DNA from: Methanobacteriaceae archaeon
GTDB lineage: Archaea; Methanobacteriota; Methanobacteria; Methanobacteriales; Methanobacteriaceae
Direction of reading: 5' to 3'
NCBI GenBank assembly: GCA_030656015.1
Contig: JAUSNX010000014.1
Location: forward strand, 124,001 to 188,000
Length of the DNA stretch: 64,000 nucleotides
Both the position numbers and the translations under genes were made by a program. This document shows, piece after piece, positions 9,502 to 18,727 of this stretch. The notes beneath the pieces were generated by a model. It was not told the origin of the DNA, ran no database searches, and saw nothing but the letters and a program-made list of their open reading frames with translations. Numbering within the stretch: position 1 is the first letter of the stretch; every line of letters starts with the position of its first letter.

Positions 9502-10434
9502 ATGTTATATGGAATTGTGGATATTGGTTCAAACACAGTTAGATTGAATGTTTACCGTTGCAAAAATAATGATATACGGGTTATGTTTTCAAAAAAAGAA
9601 AATTTAGGTTTAGTCTTTTATATAAAGAAAGGAAAATTAACTAATAAAGGTATTAAAAAACTATTAACTCTTCTTAATGAAATGAAAGATGATTTGGACT
9701 ATTTAAAAATAAAAGGTTACAGCTTCTTTTCTACTGCTTCATTGCGAAATATTGAAAACCATGCTGATGTTATTCAAATTATTAAAGATGAAGTAAATAT
9801 AGAAATTGACATATTATCTGGTGAGGAAGAGGGAGAATTAAGCTTTTGTGGATCTATTTCTACTATTCAAAAGGACAATGGGATTCTAATTGATTTAGGT
9901 GGGGGTAGTGTTGAAATTGTACTTTTTAAGAATAAAAAAATAAGGGAAAAATACAGTATTCCTGTTGGTTCTTTAAAAATGTATAATGCTTATGTTTCAG
10001 ATATGATACCTAATAAAAACGAGTGTAATTTGATTAAAGAAAGAATATACTCTGAATTAGAAAAAAGTGGTCTTAATAATGAAGAAAAAGTTCCTTTTAT
10101 GTGTGGTATAGGGGGAAGTATTCGTGCCATTGCAAAAATATTAGTGGATTTAAATTTGCAGAATAAAAAAGCGGATTTAGTAGATGTTAAATTATTAAAA
10201 ACACTAGAAAACGAATTGAATCTTAATGAATTGAATTTAAATAATAAAGATATTTATTACAAAATATTACAGGTTAAACCATCTAAAATTCACACTTTAG
10301 TCCCTGCTTTATTAATAGTTGAATCAATTACGTCTTATTTTGGATGTGAAAAAATACAAATTAGTGAATTTAGTGTTAGAGAAGGCTATTTATTAAAAAA
10401 AGTGTTAAATAGGTGCCAAAATGTCCAAGAATGA
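9502..10434 (+). CDS. ppx: Exopolyphosphatase (Ppx/GppA family)
   Basis: The 310-residue ASKHA-fold phosphatase should remove terminal phosphate from polyphosphate chains, or from pppGpp in GppA. The phosphate-binding loops are GIVDIGSNTVRLNVY at the N-terminus and ILIDLGGGSVEIVLF near residue 130, with a CGIGGSIRAIAKIL segment near 208. It is the short form without the long C-terminal HD region of bacterial Ppx. It overlaps ppk1 by 14 bp, so synthesis and breakdown of polyphosphate are translationally coupled. Confidence 0.9.
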   Translation: MLYGIVDIGSNTVRLNVYRCKNNDIRVMFSKKENLGLVFYIKKGKLTNKGIKKLLTLLNEMKDDLDYLKIKGYSFFSTASLRNIENHADVIQIIKDEVNIEIDILSGEEEGELSFCGSISTIQKDNGILIDLGGGSVEIVLFKNKKIREKYSIPVGSLKMYNAYVSDMIPNKNECNLIKERIYSELEKSGLNNEEKVPFMCGIGGSIRAIAKILVDLNLQNKKADLVDVKLLKTLENELNLNELNLNNKDIYYKILQVKPSKIHTLVPALLIVESITSYFGCEKIQISEFSVREGYLLKKVLNRCQNVQE

Positions 10435-12547
10435 TTATAGTTTTACCCAAAACCGTGAATTATCTTGGTTAAGATTTAATGATCGGGTTTTAGAAGAAGC
10501 AGAGGATGGTTCTGTCCCTTTATTAGAACGTTTAAAATACGTGTCAATTTTTACCAGTAATTTAGATGAATTTTATATGGTAAGATGCGGAAGTTTATAT
10601 GATTTATCACTTATTAATGAGGATTATGTAGATAATAAAACTGGTTTAAGTGCGCAAGATCAATTAAATGCCATCTTTGATAGGACTAAATTCCTAAATA
10701 AACGTAGAGATAATGTATTTAAATCTGTCCATTCTCTTTTAAAAGAGCAAGGTATTCAGGATTTAGATTTTAATGATTTGACTAAAAATGAAACTAAATT
10801 TATTAATAAATATTTCTTTAATTACATTTTTCCAGTTTTATCTCCCCAAATTATTGATATCCACCATCCTTTTCCCCATTTATTAAACAAATCCCTGAAT
10901 GTTATGTTAACAATAAAGGATAAGGGCAAAATATTATATGGACTTATTCCAATCCCTTCCTCTTTAACCAGGGTAATTTATTTTCCAAATGATGAAATGA
11001 GGTTCATTCTATTAGAAAAAGTAATATACGAGTATGTTAATGAAATCTTTTCAAATTATAACGTAGAATTTAAAACTGTAGTTTCAGTTACTAGAAATGC
11101 TGATATTACTTTATCTAATTCTCAAATTGATGAAGATGAAGATTATAGAGGCTATATGAAAAAAATTTTAAAGAAAAGAACTCGTTTAGCACCAATCAGA
11201 TTAGAATTCTATAAATATTCTGACCCGGCACTGACAAAATTTCTATGTGATCAGTTAAATATTGAAAAAAATCAAGTACAAATCTCTAATACTCCGTTAG
11301 ATATGAGTTATGTGTTTAATTTATATGAGCATATTGAAAAAATAAATGAATTAATTTTCCATAAATTATCCTTTAATCCATATTATCCTAAAATACCAAA
11401 AACTGTTAAAGAAGGAAAAATTATTTCTAAGTTAAAAAGGAAGGATATTTTACTTTTCTATCCCTATGAGTCTATAGAACCTTTTTTAAGTTTATTAAAA
11501 GAGGCAGCTAATGATGAAAATGTAATATCCATTCAAATTACTATTTATAGATTAGCCAGATCTTCCTCAGTAATAAAATATTTATTAGAAGCCTGTGAAA
11601 ATGGAAAAGATGTAACTGTTTTAATTGAACTTAGAGCCAGATTTGATGAAGAAAGAAATATTCACTATGCAGGTTTATTAGAAGAAGCAGGTTGTAGGGT
11701 TTTATATGGTTTTGAAGAGTATAAGGTGCATTCCAAAGTTTGTTTAATTACTCGAAAAGAGAGAAATAAAATTCAATATATTACTCAATTAGGAACTGGT
11801 AATTATAATGAAAAAACTTGTAAATTATACACTGATTTAAGTTTTATTACTAGCAACCAGGCCATTGGTGAAGATGCAATGTTATTCTTTAAAAACATGG
11901 CAATTTCTAATTTAAATGGCAAGTATAAAAAGTTATTAGTTGCGCCTTTTGGATTAAAACCTAAATTAATCGAAAAAATCGATATGGAAATTGAACGGGC
12001 CAATAATAATCGCCCAGCTAATATTATCATGAAAATGAATTCTTTAACGGATATAGAATTGATTGAAATGTTAAGTAAAGCTTCCCGTGCTGGTGTAAAA
12101 ATTAAATTAATAGTTAGAGGTATTTGTTGTTTAGTTCCCGGCTTACCCGGTAAGACTGAAAATATTGAAGTCATTAGTATTGTAGGTAGGTTCTTAGAAC
12201 ATGCCCGGATTTATTGTTTTGGTACTGGAGAAGATGTTTCCATATATTTATCCAGTGGCGATTTAATGACGAGAAATACTGAAAAAAGAGTTGAAATTGC
12301 TTTTCCTATTGAAAATCCAATCTTACAGAAAAAAATTATCCATATATTAAATATTATGCTCAATGACAATGTTAAAGCTAGGAAAATAAATGATATGGGA
12401 GAATATGAGAAAGCAATTCGAAGTATTGATTTAATTGATTCTCAAAATTATTTTATGGATGACGATTTCTCAGTAAATGAAGAAGAAGAAATTGAAAAAG
12501 AATCATTTTTCTCTAAACTAAAACATTTATTTAAAAAAATAGATTGA
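10421..12547 (+). CDS. ppk1: Polyphosphate kinase 1
   Basis: Ppk1 reversibly transfers the gamma-phosphate of ATP to polyphosphate. The 708 residues have the full four-domain length and the N-terminal NRELSWLRFNDRVLEEA signature. Two phospholipase D-like halves each carry a key histidine: His437 in VHSKVCLITR, the expected autophosphorylation site, and His594 in EHARIYCFGTG. These align with His435 and His592 of the E. coli enzyme. Start: ATG preceded by AGGTG inside ppx. The C-terminal 30 residues are acidic then lysine-rich. Ppk1 occurs in relatively few archaea and may have been acquired from bacteria. Confidence 0.96.
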   Translation: MSKNDYSFTQNRELSWLRFNDRVLEEAEDGSVPLLERLKYVSIFTSNLDEFYMVRCGSLYDLSLINEDYVDNKTGLSAQDQLNAIFDRTKFLNKRRDNVFKSVHSLLKEQGIQDLDFNDLTKNETKFINKYFFNYIFPVLSPQIIDIHHPFPHLLNKSLNVMLTIKDKGKILYGLIPIPSSLTRVIYFPNDEMRFILLEKVIYEYVNEIFSNYNVEFKTVVSVTRNADITLSNSQIDEDEDYRGYMKKILKKRTRLAPIRLEFYKYSDPALTKFLCDQLNIEKNQVQISNTPLDMSYVFNLYEHIEKINELIFHKLSFNPYYPKIPKTVKEGKIISKLKRKDILLFYPYESIEPFLSLLKEAANDENVISIQITIYRLARSSSVIKYLLEACENGKDVTVLIELRARFDEERNIHYAGLLEEAGCRVLYGFEEYKVHSKVCLITRKERNKIQYITQLGTGNYNEKTCKLYTDLSFITSNQAIGEDAMLFFKNMAISNLNGKYKKLLVAPFGLKPKLIEKIDMEIERANNNRPANIIMKMNSLTDIELIEMLSKASRAGVKIKLIVRGICCLVPGLPGKTENIEVISIVGRFLEHARIYCFGTGEDVSIYLSSGDLMTRNTEKRVEIAFPIENPILQKKIIHILNIMLNDNVKARKINDMGEYEKAIRSIDLIDSQNYFMDDDFSVNEEEEIEKESFFSKLKHLFKKID

Positions 12548-13197
12548 TAATTCACTTTTTTATTTTAATGATTTATTTTTTTAACAGATTCAATTATTTC
12601 TAAGTTTAATTTAGCTTAAAATTCCGATATTTTATTACTAGAACCATATATTAACAAAATATAGTTTTTATGGAATTTTAAGTTATATTTACGATTTACT
12701 TGGCAATGACCGATTAAATAAAAATAAACTGTTAATTTTTTTATCCATATAATATTAGTTCTTTTTGCTAGTCAATATAGAAAAAAACTTAATTGGTTAA
12801 GCATTATTTCATTAAAAACAGTAAATAACCCAATTACTAAAATAAAGATCAAAATCAAAGGATTGGAAAAGAATATATTTAAATTAGATAGTTATTGATA
12901 ATTGAATTGTTATTCCAAAAGATATCAATCTTAAAAAGACACCATTTCCGCACTTGAGTTAGTTATTTGAATAAGAAAGCGAATTAACAGGAGAATAGAA
13001 CTTTAACTATAACTTGGAACACAGTTTACGATTTATTTCAATAAGCAAAATACGAAAAAAGAATTTTAATTTCGCTATTAAGCATTTTTCATTAAAATTC
13101 AATCTAATGAATCAACTCTAAAGATAAATTAATCCAAGATACCATATTTAATATGGATTAATATGTAAACCATATTTATTAATCGCAGGCAAATTAA
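12548..13197. other. Long AT-rich intergenic region
   Basis: 650 bases between ppk1 and the MFS gene without a credible gene on either strand. The sequence is A/T-rich throughout. The final 60 bases hold the palindrome and repeat described separately. Nothing else, such as tRNA or terminal inverted repeats, was recognised. Confidence 0.5.
13142..13178 (+). promoter_or_regulatory. Candidate operator upstream of MFS transporter
   Basis: A perfect 15-bp palindrome with 7-bp arms, CCATATTTAATATGG, lies at 13142-13156. The half-element ACCATATTTA recurs 28 bp later at 13169-13178, some 20 bases before the MFS start. Position at the promoter suggests repressor binding. The same ACCATATTTAT core occurs in the promoter of the TetR gene at 24482-24492. 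Confidence 0.45.
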
Positions 13198-14631
13198 ATG
13201 AGAAATAAAAAAACCGTTGAAAAACATCGAAGATTATTCATATTACTGCCCCTGGTTATGGGTGTTTTTTTATGGTCATTGAGTGCAGGCATTATTAACA
13301 TTTCATTGCCTACCATTTCCCAGTATCTAGATATAAGTACCAACATGGTCGCATGGGTTGTTATCATTCATTTGGTTATCCTCACCAGCTTTCTACTTAT
13401 TTTTGGAAGAGTGGGGGATTTTATTGGTTACAAAAAGATATTCATAATGGGACTGTTTATTTTTGCCGCCGGTGCGTACCTATGTGCAGTTTCACTGAAC
13501 TTTTATCATTTACTATTATTCCGCATCATACAAGGCATTGGATCCTCAATGTTGCTTTCAGTGATTCCAGCGATGGTAACTCTTAGTTTCAGTCCTGAAA
13601 ATCGAGGGAAAGCATTTGGGTATATTTCATTGGCCACCACCATTGGATTATCCTTGGGATATGGTTTAGGAGGATTTATAGATACATACGCAAATTGGAG
13701 ATGGATATTCATTGTGAACATTCCATTAGCCATTTTAACCATTTATTTAGCCAATAAATATATACCTGTAAGGCAAAAACTTAAAAAACCATCCAGTTTC
13801 GATTTTATCGGTTCCATTCTAGCCTTATTAACTATCATTTCATTCCTACTTTTGATTCAAGTAACACGGGACATAAATAACCTACCCCAATGGTTCCCTC
13901 TGGGATTGATCCTGGTGACTATGCTGGGAGTTTGCTTTGTTATCTGGGAATGGAAACACGAATCTCCTCTATTTGATTTACAGGTTCTTAGGAACGTTTA
14001 TCTAACCACCGCATTGTTAGCCACTTTCCTGGCCAATCTAGTTTTAACTGGAACCATCTTTTTAGTTCCATTTTATCTGGAATTAATCCATGGTTACAGT
14101 GCTGACTTTGCAGGGATGATAATACTCATACCTTCTTTGCTGATTCTGGTTACAGGACCACTATCCGGCTATCTATCAGACCGCATTGGATCAAAACCTG
14201 TGGCAATTTTTTCCGCGCTTGCACTCATCATTTCTACACTAATCTTCACCATAATGGATCTGACGGTTGGAATTTTATTCATTTTCATCGCCCTGGCCAT
14301 ACGATCCTTATGTGAAGGCATGTTCGGACCCGCCAACAACAAAATGGTCATGAGCCACAGTTCTTCTGAAAAAACAGGGGCCATTTCCAGCTTAATGAAT
14401 ACTGCACGATATCTGGGCCTGGTAATGGGTATGGTTGTTTTTCAGGGAATATTCGACAGCGTAATCAGTGCCCAGTCAAAACAGATGGACATCATGCAAC
14501 CCATAGGTGCTTATCAACTCATAATTCCAAAAAGTGCTCTTTTAACTGGTTTTCAGAGCGCATTCTTCATTGGGATGTCTATAAGTGTGGTTATCATTAT
14601 ACTATCTTTCCTGTCGAATGAAAAAAACTAA
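13198..14631 (+). CDS. MFS transporter, DHA2 (EmrB/QacA-like) family
   Basis: 477 hydrophobic residues consistent with the 14-helix DHA2 drug:proton antiporter subfamily. Visible signatures are the motif A-type loop GRVGDFIGYKKIF after helix 2 (residues 75-88), the motif C-like GLSLGYGLGGFI in helix 5, and the second-half loop GYLSDRIGSKPV near 322. It probably exports toxic or amphipathic compounds across the cytoplasmic membrane. The gene stands alone with a palindromic element in its promoter. The substrate is unknown. Confidence 0.9.
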   Translation: MRNKKTVEKHRRLFILLPLVMGVFLWSLSAGIINISLPTISQYLDISTNMVAWVVIIHLVILTSFLLIFGRVGDFIGYKKIFIMGLFIFAAGAYLCAVSLNFYHLLLFRIIQGIGSSMLLSVIPAMVTLSFSPENRGKAFGYISLATTIGLSLGYGLGGFIDTYANWRWIFIVNIPLAILTIYLANKYIPVRQKLKKPSSFDFIGSILALLTIISFLLLIQVTRDINNLPQWFPLGLILVTMLGVCFVIWEWKHESPLFDLQVLRNVYLTTALLATFLANLVLTGTIFLVPFYLELIHGYSADFAGMIILIPSLLILVTGPLSGYLSDRIGSKPVAIFSALALIISTLIFTIMDLTVGILFIFIALAIRSLCEGMFGPANNKMVMSHSSSEKTGAISSLMNTARYLGLVMGMVVFQGIFDSVISAQSKQMDIMQPIGAYQLIIPKSALLTGFQSAFFIGMSISVVIIILSFLSNEKN

Positions 14632-14773
14632 CACCCGAACAATGTTCTATGATCATTAAACTAATTTATCATGATTTGTTTAATAAATGCAGAAAAATAT
14701 AACATTTATATTAAAAAAGTTAATATGGGAATATAAAAAAATATTTTTGTTATTGACATTATAATAATCTTTT

Positions 14774-15724
14774 TTAAAGATAGTTAAAATCAAATATTTC
14801 ATCATCAGTTAGATTATTTTGTAAATAACCTAAGGAATGCATGAATTCCGCCAATTTGTTAACATTTTCCTTAAATTCCGAATCAGGTATACTTGTAAAT
14901 TTAACCTGGGTTAGTGAGGATGATGCTATGGATTTATTCACACCAAGCTTCTGTGACACTATAATTATAGTTTCATTTTTATGGGACTGAACATAACTGG
15001 TTGCTTGTGAGTGGACTTTCAAAAATTTTCTTAACATTTGAGGATTTTTATCAATAAATTTCTGATTGGCAATGACCACACAGCAGGGATGATTTGGCCA
15101 TATATCACTAGAGTACATTAACAAACTACCATCACCACTCATATAAGATTGTGATACATATGGCTCCCATGCAATAAACGCATCAACTGAACCTGATTTC
15201 AGGCTCTCATCCATTAAAGGTACTTCCACATCGGTGTTGAAGAAGGAATTGGTGGAATAATTGTTTTCATGCATTAAATAGATTAATAGAATATCCTGTA
15301 TAGAAATACTTGGCGGAGTAGCCACTGTTTTATCCTCTAAATCAGTAACACTTTTTATAGTATCATTTTTAACCATGATACCACTACCTTCCAGATTAAC
15401 CGGTGCTACCACCTTCACAGCAAACCCTTTGTCGATTCCCCTCAAAACAGGAGCCATTCCGCAATAACCTACATCAATAAGACCCCGGTCAGCAGCCTGA
15501 ACCATTTCTGTTCCTGAACGAAATGGGACCATTTCCACATTAAATCCCTCTTTTTCAAACATGCCCTTTGCATCTGCAATAAAAAGAGCAGAATCATGGT
15601 CACTTGGAAGGTAACCCACTACAATAGTTTCCTGAGACATTAAATAGTAAGCAGAACTTTCATAAACCATTAAGCACACTAATAGAAGAGCTCCTATATA
15701 TGTTATCCAAGTGATTTTTTTCAT
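14774..15724 (-). CDS. Orphan ABC-type substrate-binding protein (nitrate/sulfonate/taurine SsuA-like)
   Basis: 316 residues. Residues 6-26 form a hydrophobic signal or anchor with no obvious lipobox cysteine, so the protein should be outside the membrane, probably tethered. The mature part has the NMT1/SsuA two-lobe fold: VGYLPSDHDSALFIADAKG, GYCGMAPVLRGIDKG, then the hinge-side VDAFIAWEPYV. Such proteins deliver sulfonates, nitrate or related anions to an ABC importer, yet no permease or ATPase gene adjoins it. It may use a remote importer or serve as a sensor. Confidence 0.85.
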   Translation of the reverse strand: MKKITWITYIGALLLVCLMVYESSAYYLMSQETIVVGYLPSDHDSALFIADAKGMFEKEGFNVEMVPFRSGTEMVQAADRGLIDVGYCGMAPVLRGIDKGFAVKVVAPVNLEGSGIMVKNDTIKSVTDLEDKTVATPPSISIQDILLIYLMHENNYSTNSFFNTDVEVPLMDESLKSGSVDAFIAWEPYVSQSYMSGDGSLLMYSSDIWPNHPCCVVIANQKFIDKNPQMLRKFLKVHSQATSYVQSHKNETIIIVSQKLGVNKSIASSSLTQVKFTSIPDSEFKENVNKLAEFMHSLGYLQNNLTDDEIFDFNYL

Positions 15725-15878
15725 TTTAATAACCTTATTATTTACTAACCTATATTAAACCATTAAAATAGTCTCTTATTCATTCACAGTAGTGTTTTTC
15801 TCTTAAGATTATAAAAATATATTAGTATTAAAAAATTAAATTAAGTGAAAAGATAATTATAATAATTCTGGCGATAAT

Positions 15879-17102
15879 ATGGACCAAATTACAGACACAT
15901 TTCAAATTGAAGATAATCACTATGCTTCTTTTGCAAATAAAACAAAGATATCAATAGAAAAAGGCCAAGGAATATATGTCTACGACGAAAAAGGCCAAAA
16001 ATATGTAGATTTCACTTCGGGTTGGGGTGTAACCAGCATCGGGCATGCTAATCCAGTAATTACCGAGGCTCTGGTGGAACAGAGTAAAAAAATTATTCAA
16101 AACCCTAATTCGGGGGCTACCTATTCTCCTACACGTTCCAAACTTATATCATTAATGCAAAAAGAGGTACTGGCCGAAAATTTAACCCGTGTGTTTTTCG
16201 CAAATAGTGGAGCAGAAGCAAATGATGCTGCTATCAAACTAGCCAGAAAAGCAACTGGAAAATTAAACATCATATCTACTGAAAAGAGTTTTCATGGCCG
16301 AACTATCAGCACTGTATCTGCCACTGGCCAAAATAAACATCGGAACAAATTTAATCCCCTAATTCCCCACCACATATTTGTTCCATATAATGATATTACT
16401 GCAATGGCTCAGATTATCACTCAAGACGTGGCAGCTGTAATAGTGGAGCCTATACAGGGCGAAGGTGGGATAAATATCCCTGATGAGGATTATCTAAAAA
16501 AATTATCCAATTTATGTCATGAAAATGATGTTCTTTTGATATTAGATGAAATTCAGACCGGATTTTGTCGAACTGGTTCCATGTTCACATCAGATAAAGT
16601 TAAAATTGACATTTTAACCATGGCCAAAGGCATTGCTGGCGGATTCCCTTTTGCAGCCTTTGCAATGAGCGAAGAGGTTCATGACAAACTGGAAGTAGGA
16701 GATCATGGAGGAACCTATTGTGGAAATCCTCTGGGTTGTGCGGTGGCCTATGCCGTTATCAAATACATGTTAGATAATAAAATCTGTGAAAATGTGAAAT
16801 CTGTAGGTCAATTTGCCCTTGCTGAACTCATGAAATTAAAAAAAGAGTATCCTGATTTAATAAAAGATGTAAGGGGTAAAGGACTTTTGATTGCCATGAA
16901 AATGGCTGATGAGGATATTACTGCTTCTTTAAATTCCAAATGTTTTGATAATGGTCTTCTTTTAAATGTAACTCAGGGAAATGTAATTAGAATGTTTCCA
17001 GCTTTAAATATCTCAAAAGAAGAAATGGAAGAAGGTTTAGATATATTTAAAAATAGTCTAATTGAAATTAGTCTGAATGAAAATATACTAGTGAATGATT
17101 AA
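15879..17102 (+). CDS. argD: Acetylornithine aminotransferase
   Basis: This PLP-dependent class III aminotransferase interconverts N-acetylglutamate semialdehyde and acetylornithine in arginine synthesis, and often also acts in lysine synthesis. The 407 residues carry FFANSGAEANDAAIKLAR, the cofactor phosphate site; VIVEPIQGEGG and LILDEIQTGFCRTG, with the Asp that contacts the pyridine nitrogen; and the lysine of MAKGIAGGFPFAA that forms the Schiff base. Length is normal. A GGCGAT-type ribosome site precedes the ATG. No other arg gene is nearby. Confidence 0.93.
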   Translation: MDQITDTFQIEDNHYASFANKTKISIEKGQGIYVYDEKGQKYVDFTSGWGVTSIGHANPVITEALVEQSKKIIQNPNSGATYSPTRSKLISLMQKEVLAENLTRVFFANSGAEANDAAIKLARKATGKLNIISTEKSFHGRTISTVSATGQNKHRNKFNPLIPHHIFVPYNDITAMAQIITQDVAAVIVEPIQGEGGINIPDEDYLKKLSNLCHENDVLLILDEIQTGFCRTGSMFTSDKVKIDILTMAKGIAGGFPFAAFAMSEEVHDKLEVGDHGGTYCGNPLGCAVAYAVIKYMLDNKICENVKSVGQFALAELMKLKKEYPDLIKDVRGKGLLIAMKMADEDITASLNSKCFDNGLLLNVTQGNVIRMFPALNISKEEMEEGLDIFKNSLIEISLNENILVND

Positions 17103-17242
17103 TCAGCGATTCAATATATTCAGTCCATTTACTTCCCAACATGGATACAAATTGATTGAAATATCAAATAGCTTTTATCTTTCAGATAATGTTCTGATTT
17201 TCCCATATTATCTAGAAATGGTCTAGATTAGAAAATTTCTAA

Positions 17243-18388
17243 TTACCATGCACTGATTACCATAGCAACATTTATGATAATGTAAATCACTACAAGAAGT
17301 ACTATAGAAACTCTATCCAGTACCCACGATAACTTCTTTTCACCTTTCTTATCATAAAGATATAAAGAAATTGTGGATTCAATAAGAGTTACCAGAATCA
17401 GAATCAAACCTAAATTATTCACCATATCAGCCAGAGTCATGGCACCAGTTTTTGGTATTAATTCAGAGGTAATGATAAAGTTGGCAATTGCCACAAATAA
17501 AGCTCCGGACCCCAGTACAAACCGTGGATCAACTTTGGTAGGCTTAATAAACAGAGCTAGTAACGCAGCTATTACAGCAACAAATAGGCCTATGAATATT
17601 CTGAAATAAAATCCTGAATCTGGCCGGGATATATCAATACCCATTCTTAATTGCGAAAAAGTGGTGTTATTGCTACCTATTCGAGGATCACCAAAATTGG
17701 ACTTATAGGTATGGGGTTTTTCAATAACAGCGACTTTATCAATATTATAACCTGGAATCTGTATCCGAGAACTGAAATCAGAGGTATTATTTTCTGCAAC
17801 AAAGACTAAATCTGATCGTTCGTTTTGTTCATCCTCTATTTCTAAGGTGAGCACGTGATTATCCATGGGGAATCTTAAAACATCAAAAAATTTACTTATT
17901 TCAGCTGTAACATAGTAAATCTGGTAATGTTGCGTTCCATTAGTATAATTATCCTTTATTTTTTTATCGATAATATTCCCGTCAACAATCTGTAAGTTTT
18001 CGCCGGGATTAACCTTACTACCGTTCCATTTAAACCAGATATAGAAATCAACGGTCCATTTACTGTCTGATAAAGATAAATCTCTAATTTGATCCACGTA
18101 GATTCCGGTAAGTACCTTAGTAGTGTTGTTAATATAAAGATTCTGTTCTCCGGGGGTTAGTCCAGACTCGGTAAGATTAGGGCTCATACGCGCTATATGT
18201 TTAGCAATGTCTGATTGTTTATCCTCATAAACAGCCCCTACCATGAAACTGCCTACCACAAAAAAAATTAATATAATTCCTATTACCCATAATAGGATGA
18301 ATTTGCGGCCTTTAGAAGAGATTTTTTCAGACTTGGAACGTATATCATCTTTAGGAAATTTATCGGGCTTATCAGATTTATCAGACAA
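17243..18388 (-). CDS. Pentameric ligand-gated ion channel (Cys-loop superfamily) homologue
   Basis: 381 residues, started at a TTG with AGGTGG upstream. After a charged N-terminus comes a hydrophobic helix (30-51), then a region of about 200 residues expected to be extracellular beta-sandwich: ltGIYVDQIRDLSL (93-106), KWTVDFYIWFKW (110-121) and FFDVLRFPMDNHVLTLEI (168-185). The last matches the FP-D turn of the Cys-loop; the flanking cysteines are absent, as in prokaryotic members. Four membrane helices follow (about 262-281, 288-309, 319-344, 358-379). The M2-M3 connector IPKTGAMTLAD closely resembles the corresponding segment of the Gloeobacter channel GLIC. Gating ligand and ion selectivity cannot be read. 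The extra N-terminal helix may be an uncleaved signal anchor. Confidence 0.8.
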   Translation of the reverse strand: MSDKSDKPDKFPKDDIRSKSEKISSKGRKFILLWVIGIILIFFVVGSFMVGAVYEDKQSDIAKHIARMSPNLTESGLTPGEQNLYINNTTKVLTGIYVDQIRDLSLSDSKWTVDFYIWFKWNGSKVNPGENLQIVDGNIIDKKIKDNYTNGTQHYQIYYVTAEISKFFDVLRFPMDNHVLTLEIEDEQNERSDLVFVAENNTSDFSSRIQIPGYNIDKVAVIEKPHTYKSNFGDPRIGSNNTTFSQLRMGIDISRPDSGFYFRIFIGLFVAVIAALLALFIKPTKVDPRFVLGSGALFVAIANFIITSELIPKTGAMTLADMVNNLGLILILVTLIESTISLYLYDKKGEKKLSWVLDRVSIVLLVVIYIIINVAMVISAW

Positions 18389-18424
18389 AAAATACCACCT
18401 ATATCATATAATTAGAGTCAAACT

Positions 18425-18724
18425 ATGAGTATTTTATATAAAAATAATTGGCCTTCTTATATTTAATTTCATCTCTCGATCATAGATTACGATATAATTC
18501 CATTTCTTATTATATTTATAATCTGGTTTTATGGACTTTTAGTAAGTTCAAAAATAGCCATAGGTTATGCTACCGGGAAATCTCGCGATTTTATAGCTGA
18601 AAGAACTTATATTTATTTAGTGAAAGTTTTAGGGATGGTGATTGTAATATTTGCCATCTATTTCCTGAATCATGGCATTCATTTTGCTAATAAAATAAAA
18701 ATAAAAAGTTTATTTGGGAGTTAA
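18425..18724 (+). pseudogene. Small membrane protein gene with in-frame TAA
   Basis: An ATG at 18425 opens a frame that stops at TAA (18464-18466) after 13 codons. The same frame is then open for 85 more codons to a stop at 18722-18724, just before the convergent neighbour. The downstream part looks like a genuine protein: two hydrophobic helices (IIPFLIIFIIWFYGLLV and LVKVLGMVIVIFAIYFL) around a polar loop, and a basic tail. No alternative start codon exists between the stop and the first helix. It is likely a recently inactivated two-helix membrane protein, or it carries a sequence error. Confidence 0.4.
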
Positions 18725-18727
18725 ATT

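Noticed and set aside
13353-13586. Frame inside the MFS transporter gene
   Set aside because: Out of frame with a clearly conserved membrane protein; the translation has no domain features.
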